Assembly (NCBI GenBank): GCA_016188005.1
Contig: JACPIQ010000081.1
Coordinates: forward strand, 1 to 55,309
DNA: 55,309 nt
Source of the DNA: Candidatus Rokuibacteriota bacterium
Lineage (GTDB): Bacteria; Methylomirabilota; Methylomirabilia; Rokubacteriales; CSP1-6
Direction: 5' to 3'
Within the stretch, counting starts at the first letter, position 1, and the number at the start of each line of letters is the position of its first letter. A program made the position numbers and the translations under genes. The notes beneath the pieces are model-generated. The model ran no database searches, was not told the origin of the DNA, and was given only the letters and a program-made list of their open reading frames with translations. Below are positions 1 to 8,470 of this stretch, piece by piece.

Positions 1-11
1 CGTGAGGTTGC

Positions 12-59
12 GGCGGGGGCGGGGGGGCGACAGCCCGGGTGCCCGCCCCTGGTGAAGGA
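12..59 (+). repeat. Hairpin repeat in the leader of the hdrCB-like gene (copy 1 of 4)
   Basis: An outer stem pairs 16-23 (GGGGCGGG) with 42-49 (CCCGCCCC). It encloses an inner hairpin, GGGC at 25-28 and GCCC at 33-36, with loop GACA. The element ends in a Shine-Dalgarno-like GGTGAAGGA at 51-59, eight bases before the GTG at 68. Three related copies lie upstream of icd (41303-41484), and one has a differently paired but intact stem. It could be a dispersed repeat or a structured leader; the sequence alone cannot decide. Confidence 0.55.
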
Positions 60-67
60 CACATAGC

Positions 68-1360
68 GTGGCCTACGGGCGGCAGGGGCCGGGGATCAGG
101 GAGAAGGAGCACGCCGTCGTCGAGGGCGTCGACCTGCCGGGGCAGTGGAACCGGATGTTCGAGCCCCGCGTGATCACCGACTACGACCCGGGCGCCCTCG
201 ACGAGATCACGGCGCTCCCAGGCGGCGAGTCGCTGGGCTGGTGCTACCAGTGCGCCAAGTGCGTGGGTGTCTGCCCGGTCGACATCGTGGGCGACTACGG
301 GCCCCGGAAGATCCACCGGGACACGCTCCGCGGGGCCTCGCTGCTCGACTCCCCGAACCTCTGGCTCTGCACCACCTGCGCCAACTGCCTCCGCGTCTGC
401 CCGAAGGAAGTCGACATGATCCGGATCATGCCCGCGGCGCGCGAGGCGGCGATCAACGCGGGCAGGGAGATCCCCCCGGAGCTGCAGAAGGTGTTCGAGG
501 CCGCCGATCGCTACGGCAACCCCATGGGGGAGAACCCCCGGAAGCGGGCGGACTGGATCAAGCAGGCGGGGGTGCCCGTGCCCGTCATGGCCCAGCTGAA
601 GCGGCCGGTGGATGTGCTGTGGTACGTGGGCTCCTACCCGTCGTACCACCCGCGGGGCATGGACGCCGCGCGGGCGCTGGCGCGGATCCTCCACGCCCTC
701 GGCGTGGACTTCGCCGTCCTCGGCGTGGAGGAAAAGGAGGACGGCGACTCGATCCGCCTCGCCGGCGAGCGGGGGCTCTTCGAGAAGCTCGCCGAGGCGA
801 ACATCAAGACCTTCGCCCGCTACCAGTTCCAGCGTCTGGTGGTCTCTGGCCCGCACGAGCTCAACGCCTTCAAGAACGAGTACCCGAAGCTGGGCGGCGA
901 GTACCGCGTGCAGCACTACACCCAGTTTCTCGCCGAGCACCTGGAGCGGCTGCGGACGCTGATGGCGCACGCGGTCGACCGCGTGGTCACCTACCACGAC
1001 CCCTGCTATCTCTCGCGCCACAACGGCGAGTACGAGGCACCGCGCACCCTCCTGCGCGCCATCCCGGGGCTGACGCTCGTGGAGATGCCGCGCAGCCGCG
1101 AGAACGGCTACTGCTGCGGCGGCGGCGGGGGCGGCATGTGGCTCGACAGCTTCTCTCGGGATCACACGACGATGCGCCTCTCCGACAAGCGCGTCATGGA
1201 GGCGGCGGAGACCGGGGCGGGGACGCTGTCGATCTGCTGTCCCTACGAGGTGTCGCGGTTCGAGGACGCCGTGAAGTCCACGGGCAACGACGGCCGGCTG
1301 GACGTCCAGGACATCGCCGAGCTGATCGACAGGTCTATCGGGATGCCTGACCGTGGATGA
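68..1360 (+). CDS. Soluble HdrC-HdrB fusion protein (HdrD-like Fe-S oxidoreductase)
   Basis: This 430-residue cytoplasmic protein probably passes electrons between thiol/disulfide or flavin partners through iron-sulfur clusters. An N-terminal HdrC-like ferredoxin part has two classical 4Fe-4S motifs, C59-C62-C65-C69 and C101-C104-C107-C111. The C-terminal HdrB-like part has one intact CCG domain (DPCYLSR near residue 315, YCCGGGG near 352, ICCPYE near 390). The first CCG half, around residues 180-280, has no cysteines, so only one non-cubane cluster is expected. It closely resembles the C-terminal half of the membrane protein at 4520-6613 (shared VTYHDPCYLSR and LVEMPRSR), so the two are paralogues. 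The GTG start is preceded by GGTGAAGGA. Its place beside EtfBA and LbpA genes suggests a part in the sHdr-type sulfur oxidation module; the exact subunit name is uncertain. Confidence 0.8.
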   Translation: MAYGRQGPGIREKEHAVVEGVDLPGQWNRMFEPRVITDYDPGALDEITALPGGESLGWCYQCAKCVGVCPVDIVGDYGPRKIHRDTLRGASLLDSPNLWLCTTCANCLRVCPKEVDMIRIMPAAREAAINAGREIPPELQKVFEAADRYGNPMGENPRKRADWIKQAGVPVPVMAQLKRPVDVLWYVGSYPSYHPRGMDAARALARILHALGVDFAVLGVEEKEDGDSIRLAGERGLFEKLAEANIKTFARYQFQRLVVSGPHELNAFKNEYPKLGGEYRVQHYTQFLAEHLERLRTLMAHAVDRVVTYHDPCYLSRHNGEYEAPRTLLRAIPGLTLVEMPRSRENGYCCGGGGGGMWLDSFSRDHTTMRLSDKRVMEAAETGAGTLSICCPYEVSRFEDAVKSTGNDGRLDVQDIAELIDRSIGMPDRG

Positions 1361-1531
1361 CTTCGGGTCGCGGTTCGGCCTCTTCGCCCTGCGGGCTCTG
1401 TCCATCGGGCCTGACCGTGGATGACTTCGGGTTGCGGTTCGGCCTCTTCGCCCTGCGGGCTCTGTCCATCGGGCCTGACCGTGGATGACTTCGGGTTGCG
1501 GTTCGGCCTCTTCGCCCTGCGGGCTCATCGG
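1345..1531 (+). repeat. 64-bp direct tandem repeat, about 2.9 copies
   Basis: Units begin at 1345, 1409 and 1473, an exact 64-base period. They are nearly identical: units 1 and 2 differ at one base (GGGTCGCGG against GGGTTGCGG). The third unit is cut short near 1526. Unit 1 overlaps the last codons and the stop (1358-1360) of the hdrCB-like gene, so the array fills the junction up to the transporter gene at 1570. Each unit contains a small GCCC/GGGC hairpin. No function is evident. Confidence 0.9.
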
Positions 1532-1569
1532 GGCGCCGAGGTCAAGCCGCGTGCCGGGGTGACGGGCTG

Positions 1570-2739
1570 ATGGGGAGCGTGCTGCGGGAGCAGTACCAGC
1601 TGCTCTTCGGGCGCGCGTGGTCGGTGTGGGCCGCCGCCCTCCTGATCGCGACGCTCAATGTCTTCCTCTTCGCCTATGACCGGCCCTGGACGGCTTCCGA
1701 CGGCGCGCGCAACTGGGGGGACTGGGTCCTCGTCGGGCTCGGCGTGCTCGAGCGCCCGGACCTGATCCCGCCGTGGCTGTACTCCGGCTCCGTCCTCAAC
1801 CTGGGGGTGCTGGCGGGCGCCCTGGCCGCGGCCCTGCTCTCGCGCGAGTTCGCGATCCGCGTGCCGCCGCCCGGGGAGCTGCTCAAGGGGGGGGCGGGCG
1901 GGCTCCTCATGGGGATGGGCGCCGTCCTGGCCTTCGGCTGCAACGTGGGCGGCTTCTTCAGCGCCATCAGCGCGCTCTCGCTCTCGGGACTCGCCATGAT
2001 GCTCGGGCTGATCCTGGGCACCTACGCCGGGCTTCGCTACCTCCTCTGGGAGGTGGAGCGGCTGCCGGCGTTCACCCGCGGGAAGACCTACACCTTTGGC
2101 GGCTCCAGGGCCCACGGGCTCGGCACCCAGCCCTACCTCGGGGCCCTGCTTCTCCTCCTGCTCGTCCTCGCGCTTCCCTACGCGTACAGCCGCGCGGGCT
2201 ATGTCCCGCAGGCCGGCTTCCTGCTCTTCGGGGTCAGCTTCGGCGTCGTCTTCCAGCGCTCCCGCTTCTGCCTCGTGCGCGCCTTCCGCGAGCCGTTCCT
2301 CACCGGGGAGGGGGATCACACGCGCGCCACCGCGCTGGCGCTCGGCGTGAGCACCATCGGCTTCACGGTCCTCAAGTTCACCGACCTCAAGGACGCGGGC
2401 GAGTGGGTCTTTCCCGGTTTCTGGCTCGGCGCGCTCCTGGGCGGCCTGGTCTTCGGCGTGGGCATGACGCTGGCCGGGGGGTGCGGGGCCGGCGCCATCT
2501 GGCGCGCGGGCGAGGGACACGTGAAGCTCTGGTGCGCCGTGGCCTGCTTCGCGGGGGGCGCCTCCGTCATGCGGCTGATCCTGGCCCAGCACGGGCTCCT
2601 GCAGAAGCTCGGCAGCGCCGTCTTCCTCCCGGCGCTGATCGGCTGGGACGGCGCGCTGGCCCTCGTCGCCGCCGTCATGGCCGGGTGGTATCTCTTCGCC
2701 ACCTGGAACGAGCACACGCAGAAGTTCAGCCTGATGTAG
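1570..2739 (+). CDS. YeeE/YedE family sulfur-compound transporter
   Basis: This 389-residue integral membrane protein has about ten hydrophobic segments. It has the conserved cysteine-containing motifs of the YeeE/YedE (TsuA) family: AFGCNVGGF near residue 117, RSRFCLVRAF near 231 and AGGCGAGAIWR near 302. In TsuA the pore cysteines handle thiosulfate, and related SoxT-like proteins occur in Sox and sHdr gene clusters. Here it lies between the hdrCB-like gene and etfB, twelve bases before the latter. Import of thiosulfate or delivery of sulfur to the cytoplasmic oxidation module is therefore likely. The substrate is inferred from family and context only. Confidence 0.85.
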   Translation: MGSVLREQYQLLFGRAWSVWAAALLIATLNVFLFAYDRPWTASDGARNWGDWVLVGLGVLERPDLIPPWLYSGSVLNLGVLAGALAAALLSREFAIRVPPPGELLKGGAGGLLMGMGAVLAFGCNVGGFFSAISALSLSGLAMMLGLILGTYAGLRYLLWEVERLPAFTRGKTYTFGGSRAHGLGTQPYLGALLLLLLVLALPYAYSRAGYVPQAGFLLFGVSFGVVFQRSRFCLVRAFREPFLTGEGDHTRATALALGVSTIGFTVLKFTDLKDAGEWVFPGFWLGALLGGLVFGVGMTLAGGCGAGAIWRAGEGHVKLWCAVACFAGGASVMRLILAQHGLLQKLGSAVFLPALIGWDGALALVAAVMAGWYLFATWNEHTQKFSLM

Positions 2740-2751
2740 CCGGAGACCCGC

Positions 2752-3525
2752 ATGGACATCGTCGTGACGGTCAAGATGGTCCCCGACCTGGTGGAGGAGC
2801 TCGAGGTCAATGCCGAGGGCACCGACCTCGACCGCTCGGCGGTCCGGCTGCGCCTCAACGAGTTCGACGAGCACGCGCTGGAGCAGGCGCTCGTGCTGAA
2901 GGACAGGTACGGCGCCCGGGTGACGGTCGTCGCGCTCGACTCCGGCGACGTGGACGAGCCCCTGTTCACCTGTCTCGCCAAGGGCGCCGACCGGGCCGTG
3001 AAGGTGACGGGCGACTTCCAGGACGGGCTCTCGACCCACGGCGCCGCGGCGGTGCTGGCCCAGGTGCTGGGCGGCATCCCGCACGACCTCGTCCTGGCGG
3101 GGGTCCAGGCGCCCGACGACCGGGACGGGCAGCTCGGCGTGCTCCTGGCCGCGGCCCTCCGGCTGCCCCATGTCAGCGTCGTCACCGCGGTGGAGCCCGC
3201 GGGGGACAGGGCCGTGACGGTGCGGCAGGAGTACGCGGGCGGGGTCGTGGGCGAGCTGGAGGTGGATCTCCCGGCCGTTCTCGGCGTCCAGGCGGCGCCC
3301 CAGGCGCCGCGCTACGCGCCGGTGTCCAAGGTGCGGCAGCTGATGAAGACGGCCACGCTCGAGACCGTCGCGGCCCCGGCCGTGGAGGCCGGCGCCGGCT
3401 CCACCGTGACGCGCCTGGCCCGGCCCGAAGCGACGGGGCGCGCCGAGATCCTCGAGGGTGCGCCCGACGAAGTGGCCGACCGCCTCTACACGATCCTCGC
3501 CGACCGCGGTCTCCTCAAGCAGTGA
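2752..3525 (+). CDS. etfB: Electron transfer flavoprotein beta subunit
   Basis: This 257-residue protein has the EtfB fold signature: MDIVVTVKMVPDL at the N terminus, the LNEFDEHALEQAL segment near residues 38-51 and DDRDGQLGV near 122. EtfB and EtfA form a soluble FAD/AMP heterodimer that carries electrons from dehydrogenases to a membrane quinone reductase. The gene is directly followed by etfA and then an Emo-type oxidoreductase, so donor, carrier and quinone exit are encoded together. No fatty-acid acyl-CoA dehydrogenase is nearby. The HdrCB-like and lipoate-binding neighbours suggest that the electron source is sulfur oxidation. The length is normal for the family. Confidence 0.9.
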   Translation: MDIVVTVKMVPDLVEELEVNAEGTDLDRSAVRLRLNEFDEHALEQALVLKDRYGARVTVVALDSGDVDEPLFTCLAKGADRAVKVTGDFQDGLSTHGAAAVLAQVLGGIPHDLVLAGVQAPDDRDGQLGVLLAAALRLPHVSVVTAVEPAGDRAVTVRQEYAGGVVGELEVDLPAVLGVQAAPQAPRYAPVSKVRQLMKTATLETVAAPAVEAGAGSTVTRLARPEATGRAEILEGAPDEVADRLYTILADRGLLKQ

Positions 3526-3551
3526 TGGGACTCAACGACAGGAGACGATCC

Positions 3552-4523
3552 GTGAGCAGCGATGTCGCGGTGATCATCGAGCACCTGGAAGGTGTCCTCG
3601 CCGAGGTGTCGTTCGAGATGCTCGCCAAGGGCCGGGAGCTGGCGGCGGCCGGCGGCGGCCAGCTCTGGGGCGTCCTCATCGGCCACGGCGTCACGCGGCT
3701 GGCCGGCGAGCTGGGGGCCGCCGACGGCGTGGCCGTGGTGGAGGACGAGAGGCTGGCCCATTACACCCCCGAGGCCTACGAGCGGGCCGCGGCCGCGGCG
3801 CTTCAGGCGCTCGGCCCCCGTGTGGCGCTGGTGGCCTCCTCCTCCATGGGGCTCGACCTGGCCGCGGGGCTGTCGGGGACGCTCGGCTGGCCGCTGTGCG
3901 GCTACTGCAAGGACGTCGCGCTCACGGGCGGCACGCTCAGTGCCGTGAGCCAGATCTACGGCGGCAAGCTCATGGCGACGGCGGAGGTGCCCGGGGAGCA
4001 TGCCGTCTGCGCCATGCTCCCCGGGGCCGCGGCGGCCGCGGCCGGGCGCAGGCGCGGGACAGCGACGCTGCGGGAGATCCCGGCGCCGGCGCTCGACAGT
4101 CTGCGCATGCGCTTCAAGCGGCTCATCCAGCCGGAGGCCGGGGACGTGGACATCACCCGCGAGAGCATCCTCGTCAGCGTCGGCCGCGGCATCGGCTCCC
4201 AGGACAACCTCGCCGTGGTGGAGGAGCTGGCCCAGGCCCTCGGCGGCGCCGTTTCCTCGTCGCGTCCAATCGTGGATCAGGGGTGGCTGCCCAAGAGCCG
4301 TCAGGTCGGCAAGTCCGGGCTCTCGGTGAAGCCCAAGCTCTACCTGGCCGTGGGGATCAGCGGGGCGCCGGAGCACATCGAGGGCATGCGAGGCGCGGAG
4401 CTGATCGTCGCCATCAACACGGATCCGAGCGCGCCGATCTTCGACGTGGCGCATTACGGGATCGTCTCCGACCTGTTCGACGTCCTCCCGGCGCTTACTG
4501 AGAAGGTCAAGACCTCGGCGTGA
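3552..4523 (+). CDS. etfA: Electron transfer flavoprotein alpha subunit
   Basis: EtfA is the FAD-binding partner of EtfB. The C-terminal domain has the FAD-site motifs VSVGRGIGSQDN, SSSRPIVDQGWLP, KSRQVGKSGLSVKPKLYLAVG (described in parts) and INTDPSAPIFDVAHYGIV, all in normal order and spacing. The N-terminal alpha/beta domain is standard. I chose the GTG at 3552 because AGGAGA at 3540-3545 sits six bases upstream. An ATG at 3525 overlapping the etfB stop would add nine residues and is the alternative. The stop overlaps the GTG of the next gene (GTGA at 4520-4523), so translation of etfA and the emo-like gene is probably coupled. Confidence 0.92.
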   Translation: MSSDVAVIIEHLEGVLAEVSFEMLAKGRELAAAGGGQLWGVLIGHGVTRLAGELGAADGVAVVEDERLAHYTPEAYERAAAAALQALGPRVALVASSSMGLDLAAGLSGTLGWPLCGYCKDVALTGGTLSAVSQIYGGKLMATAEVPGEHAVCAMLPGAAAAAAGRRRGTATLREIPAPALDSLRMRFKRLIQPEAGDVDITRESILVSVGRGIGSQDNLAVVEELAQALGGAVSSSRPIVDQGWLPKSRQVGKSGLSVKPKLYLAVGISGAPEHIEGMRGAELIVAINTDPSAPIFDVAHYGIVSDLFDVLPALTEKVKTSA

Positions 4524-6613
4524 GCGACCCGGCCCTTCCGGCACGGGAGGTCTTCCGGAACTTCTCGGGCGTCCTGATCGCCCTCTTCTATCTCGCCGCC
4601 GTCCTGAGCATGGCGGTTGCCGGCTGGGGGGTGTGGCTGCGCCTCCGGCGGTACCTCCGCGGCCGCCCCGTCTCGCGGTGGGACGCCCTCGGCCAGCGGT
4701 TCCTGGGCGCGGCTCTGGCGGTGGGCGCCCATACCACGCTCGCCAGGCGCCACGCCGCAGTGGGGCTCGCCCACGCGGGGATCTTCTGGGGCTTCGCCGC
4801 GCTCTTCGTGGGCACCCTCATCATCATGGTCGACTACGACATGGTGCGGCTCGTGAACCCCGCGTGGCGCTTCTGGAAGGGGTCCTTCTACCTCTGGTAC
4901 TCGCTGCTGCTGGACATCCTCGGCGCGGCCTTCGTCGTGGGGCTCGCCGTCATGATGGCGCGCCGCTGGCTGGCCCGGCCTGCAGCGCTGGACTACGTCC
5001 GCCCCGACCGCGCGCCCGCCGCCTACAACCGGGCCGGGTACCTCGCCGACGACCGGCTCTTCCTCTGGCTGCTGTTCGGGATCGGCGTGACGGGGTACGC
5101 GGTGGAGGCGCTGCGCATCGCCGCCGACCGGCCGCCCTTCGAGCGCTGGTCCGTGGTGGGCTGGCAGCTCGCCAACGTCGTCGATGCCGCGGGCCTCGGG
5201 CCGGGCGCCAGCGCGCTCCATCCGTGGGGCTGGTGGTGCCACGGCGTCCTGGCGCTGGGCTTCATCGCTTATCTGCCGTACTCCAAGGCCGTGCACATGC
5301 TGGTAGACGGCGTGAACCTGCTCTTCCGCGACCCCCTGGCTGCCAAGCGGCTGCCCCCTGCGCCCGAGGCGAGCCCCGGCTACCAGAGCCTCACGGACTT
5401 CACCTGGAAGGAGTTGCTCGACCTCGACGCGTGCACCAGGTGCGGCCGCTGCCACGAGGCCTGCCCCGCCCGCGCGGCGGGAGCCCCGCTGAGCCCGCGC
5501 GACCTCATCCTCGAGCTGCGAGAGCACGCCGAGTCGACGCTTGGCGGCCGCTCCTGGTTCCGCGAGGTGCAGGCGCGCCCGGCCGACGGTGCCCTGGTGG
5601 GGGTGGTGATCCGCCCGGAGACCCTCTGGGCCTGCACCACCTGCCGGGCCTGCGTCGAGGCCTGTCCGGTCGGCATCGAGCATCTGCCGCTCATCGTCCA
5701 GCTGCGCCGCTCGCTGGTCGCCGAGGGCACCCTCGACGCCAATCTCCAGTCAGTGCTGGAGAAGATCCAGCGCTACGGCAACTCCTTCGGCCAGTCCGAG
5801 CGCAGCCGCCCGAGGTGGACGCAGGGGCTCGACTTCAAGCTCAAGGACGCGCGCAAGGAGCCGGTGGAGTGGCTCTGGTTCGTGGGCGACTACGCCTCGT
5901 ACGATCCGGGGCTCCAGGGGCTCACGCGCGGGGTGGCGCGGGTCTTCCACCGGGCGGGGCTGGATGTGGGCATTCTCTACGAAGGAGAGCGCAACGCGGG
6001 CAACGACGTCCGCCGCGTGGGCGAGGAGGGGCTCTTCCAGCTCCTCGCCGAGAAGAACGCCGCCGTGCTCGCCAAGGCGCGGTTCCAGGCCATCGTCACG
6101 ACCGACCCCCACTCCTACAACACGCTCAGGTTCGAGTACCCGGAGCTGGGGGCGGCGTACCCCGTCCGGCACTACACGGAAGTGCTGAGCGATCTCCTCC
6201 GCGCGGGGCTCCTGCCCCTGGCGCGCCAGCTCGAAGGGGTGGTCACCTACCACGATCCGTGCTATCTCTCCCGCTACGCGGAGGTGACCGACGCGCCGCG
6301 CCAGATCCTGGCGACGCTCGGGCTCACGCTGGTGGAGATGCCACGGAGCCGGGCCGCGAGCTTCTGCTGCGGGGCGGGGGGAGGACGCATCTGGATGAGC
6401 GACACGCGCAGGCCCGGGGTGCCGACGCCGGCCGAGCAGCGGATCGCCGAAGCCCTGGAGATCCCCGGGGTGCGGTACTTTGTCGTCGCCTGCCCCAAGG
6501 ACGTGACCATGTTCCGGGACGCGGTCAAGACCGGGGGCTTCGAGGGGCGCATCGAGGTGAAGGAGATCGTGGAGCTGCTCGAGGAGGCCCACCCCGCACC
6601 TGCGGAGGCGTAG
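4520..6613 (+). CDS. Membrane HdrD-like ETF:(mena)quinone oxidoreductase (Emo type)
   Basis: This 697-residue fusion has about five NarI-like transmembrane helices in its first 260 residues, expected to carry heme b and reduce quinone. A cytoplasmic HdrC-like ferredoxin part follows (CTRCGRCHEACP near residue 305, CTTCRACVEACP near 372). Last comes an HdrB-like CCG part (HDPCYLSR near 580, SFCCGAGGG near 615, ACPKD near 657). As in its paralogue at 68-1360, the first CCG half lacks cysteines. This layout matches the Emo proteins that accept electrons from EtfAB and pass them to menaquinone, and the gene overlaps etfA by four bases. It is probably the membrane exit for electrons from the Etf-linked sulfur oxidation module. 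Confidence 0.83.
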   Translation: MSDPALPAREVFRNFSGVLIALFYLAAVLSMAVAGWGVWLRLRRYLRGRPVSRWDALGQRFLGAALAVGAHTTLARRHAAVGLAHAGIFWGFAALFVGTLIIMVDYDMVRLVNPAWRFWKGSFYLWYSLLLDILGAAFVVGLAVMMARRWLARPAALDYVRPDRAPAAYNRAGYLADDRLFLWLLFGIGVTGYAVEALRIAADRPPFERWSVVGWQLANVVDAAGLGPGASALHPWGWWCHGVLALGFIAYLPYSKAVHMLVDGVNLLFRDPLAAKRLPPAPEASPGYQSLTDFTWKELLDLDACTRCGRCHEACPARAAGAPLSPRDLILELREHAESTLGGRSWFREVQARPADGALVGVVIRPETLWACTTCRACVEACPVGIEHLPLIVQLRRSLVAEGTLDANLQSVLEKIQRYGNSFGQSERSRPRWTQGLDFKLKDARKEPVEWLWFVGDYASYDPGLQGLTRGVARVFHRAGLDVGILYEGERNAGNDVRRVGEEGLFQLLAEKNAAVLAKARFQAIVTTDPHSYNTLRFEYPELGAAYPVRHYTEVLSDLLRAGLLPLARQLEGVVTYHDPCYLSRYAEVTDAPRQILATLGLTLVEMPRSRAASFCCGAGGGRIWMSDTRRPGVPTPAEQRIAEALEIPGVRYFVVACPKDVTMFRDAVKTGGFEGRIEVKEIVELLEEAHPAPAEA

Positions 6614-6621
6614 AGGCGAGC

Positions 6622-7071
6622 ATGGCGACCCTGTTCAACTGCAACCTGCCGGAAGAGCTCTTCTACCTCATCGACAAGCACGTGTGGCTGCGGGTTTCCG
6701 TGGACGGGCCCGTCACGGTGGGCATCGACGACGTGGCCCAGAACCTGGCCGGGACCATCGTCGCCTGCACGCCGAAGAAGGCGGGGCGCGCGGTGCCCAG
6801 AGGGCAGAGCCTGGCGACCATCGAGTCCTCCAAGTGGGTGGGACCGGTGCCGAACCCCGTGACGGGGGAGATCGTGGAGGTCAACGAGGCCGTGCGGAAG
6901 AGTCCGGGGATCCTCAATCAGGATCCGTACGGGCAGGGGTGGCTGGTGCGGGTCAGGCCGACGAACTGGGAGGCGGAGAGAGCGGAGCTCGCGACCGGTG
7001 CCGAGGGGCTGGAGGCGTACCGCAGCTTCCTCGAGGCCCAGGGGATCCAGTGCCGGCCGGCCGGCGGCTGA
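6622..7071 (+). CDS. lbpA: Lipoate-binding protein, GcvH-like (LbpA), copy 1
   Basis: This 149-residue protein has the GcvH fold with the lipoyl-lysine motif TIESSKW, the attachment site being K71, followed by PVTGEIVEVNEAV and DPYGQGWLVRV. In LbpA proteins of sHdr-containing sulfur oxidisers, lipoate carries sulfur intermediates rather than taking part in glycine cleavage. The tryptophan after the lysine and the CNLPEELFY N terminus fit LbpA better than housekeeping GcvH. No gcvT or gcvP is nearby, while Hdr-like, Etf, LipS and lipoate ligase genes are. It starts eight bases after the emo-like gene. Confidence 0.87.
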   Translation: MATLFNCNLPEELFYLIDKHVWLRVSVDGPVTVGIDDVAQNLAGTIVACTPKKAGRAVPRGQSLATIESSKWVGPVPNPVTGEIVEVNEAVRKSPGILNQDPYGQGWLVRVRPTNWEAERAELATGAEGLEAYRSFLEAQGIQCRPAGG

Positions 7072-7135
7072 GGGCAGGCGGCCGGAAGCGCGGTGGCGGC
7101 CACGTGAACACGCGACCACGAGGGAGGAACGAGCG

Positions 7136-8416
7136 ATGACTCAGTTCACCCGCAGGGGGTTTCTCAGGACCGGCGCGGCCGGCGCCGGAGTCGGTGTGCT
7201 GGGCGTGACCCTGGGCGGCGGGCTCGCCGGATGCGCCGCGCCCGTCACGGGCGACATCGCCCCCGGTACGCGCCGCCGCGTGGTCGTGATCGGCGGCGGC
7301 TGGGGCGGCGCGACGGCGGCGAAGTACGTCCGCATGGGCGATCCCAGCATCGAGGTCGTCCTCCTCGAGCCCAACCGCGAGTTCGTCTCCTGCCCGTTCA
7401 GCAACCTGGTCCTGAGCGGCCTCCGCAAGATCGACAGCATCACCTTCGGCTACGAGGGCCTCAGGCGCCACGGCGTCAGGATCCTGCACGAGGCGGCCAC
7501 GGCCATCGAGCCCGACCGCCGGCGCGTCCGTCTCGCCGACGGGTACCTCCAGTACGACCGCCTCATCGTCTCGCCGGGCGTCGAGTTCCAGTGGGAGCAG
7601 GTCGAGGGGCTCGCGGCCAACCAGGACAAGGTGCTGCACGCCTGGAAGGCGGGGCCGCAGACCGTCGCGCTCGCCCGGCAGCTCGAGTCCATGCGGGACG
7701 GCGGGGTCTTCGTGCTGACGGTGCCGCCCATCGCCTACCGCTGCCCCCCGGGCCCCTACGAGCGGGCCTGCATGGTGGCCTGGTACCTCAAGACCCACAA
7801 GCCCAAGAGCAAGCTCATCGTGCTCGACGCCAACCAGAACATCGTGTCCAAGACGGGCCTGTTCCGGGCGGCGTGGAAGGCCTACCCGAACCTCGAGTAT
7901 CACGCCTCGAGCAAGGTGATCGCCGTGGACCCGGGCGCGCGCGAGGTCCGCACCGAGTTCGACCGGATCAAGTACGACGTGGTGAACCTCATCCCACCAC
8001 AGCGCGCCGGGACCATCGCCGTCCAGGCCGATCTCGTGGGCGCCGACAAGCGGTGGTGCGAGGTGAGCCACACCACGTACGAGTCGGTGAAGCACAAGAA
8101 CGTCCACGTCCTCGGAGATTCCACCATCGGGCTGCCGGTGCCGAAGTCGGGCAACGTCGCCAACGCCATGGGGAAGGTCTGTGCCATCGCGGTCGTGGCG
8201 CTCCTGAACGACAAGCCCGTGCCGTCCCTGGCGCCGGGCAACACCTGCTACAGCTGGGTGAGCGACCGGGAGGCCATCGCCGTGGTCAACGCCTACAAGA
8301 TCGAGAACGGCAAGGTCGTCCAGATCGAGCAGAAGCTCACGCCGGCCCAGAGCCCCTTCGTCGCGCAGCGGGCCGAGGGGTGGGCGAAGGGCATCTGGCA
8401 CGACGTGCTCGCGTGA
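7136..8416 (+). CDS. fccB: Flavocytochrome c sulfide dehydrogenase, flavoprotein subunit
   Basis: This 426-residue periplasmic FAD protein oxidises sulfide to sulfane sulfur and passes electrons to the adjacent cytochrome. The N terminus is a Tat signal (TRRGFLRTG followed by a hydrophobic stretch), ending near a GCAAP segment that could also be a lipobox. A Rossmann FAD motif follows (VVVIGGGWGGATAAKYV). Redox cysteines are seen in FVSCPFSNLVLSG and in the PPQRAGTI region, and the C-terminal FCSD domain includes NTCYSWVSDREAI. I chose the ATG at 7136, which has GAGGGAGG upstream. It is followed by the c-type cytochrome gene at 8471, the usual Fcc arrangement. Confidence 0.87.
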   Translation: MTQFTRRGFLRTGAAGAGVGVLGVTLGGGLAGCAAPVTGDIAPGTRRRVVVIGGGWGGATAAKYVRMGDPSIEVVLLEPNREFVSCPFSNLVLSGLRKIDSITFGYEGLRRHGVRILHEAATAIEPDRRRVRLADGYLQYDRLIVSPGVEFQWEQVEGLAANQDKVLHAWKAGPQTVALARQLESMRDGGVFVLTVPPIAYRCPPGPYERACMVAWYLKTHKPKSKLIVLDANQNIVSKTGLFRAAWKAYPNLEYHASSKVIAVDPGAREVRTEFDRIKYDVVNLIPPQRAGTIAVQADLVGADKRWCEVSHTTYESVKHKNVHVLGDSTIGLPVPKSGNVANAMGKVCAIAVVALLNDKPVPSLAPGNTCYSWVSDREAIAVVNAYKIENGKVVQIEQKLTPAQSPFVAQRAEGWAKGIWHDVLA

Positions 8417-8470
8417 GGGGGGGCGATGACCATGGCCACCACGACCAGCGTCGAGTTCGGAGGATCCTCC

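Noticed and set aside
1-60. Known riboswitch class in the leader hairpins (glycine, SAM, TPP, fluoride, guanidine)
   Set aside because: I compared the conserved cores from memory and none matches. Repetition of three copies before icd also speaks against a simple aptamer.
1773-4523. Very long open frames overlapping known genes (916 residues here, also 21113-24208, 39098-42751 upstream part and the minus-strand 44481-47720)
   Set aside because: High GC removes stop codons from other frames. Except for the parts that coincide with etfA, qmoB and icd, these are Arg/Pro/Gly-rich translations with no domain features and sit over well-supported genes.
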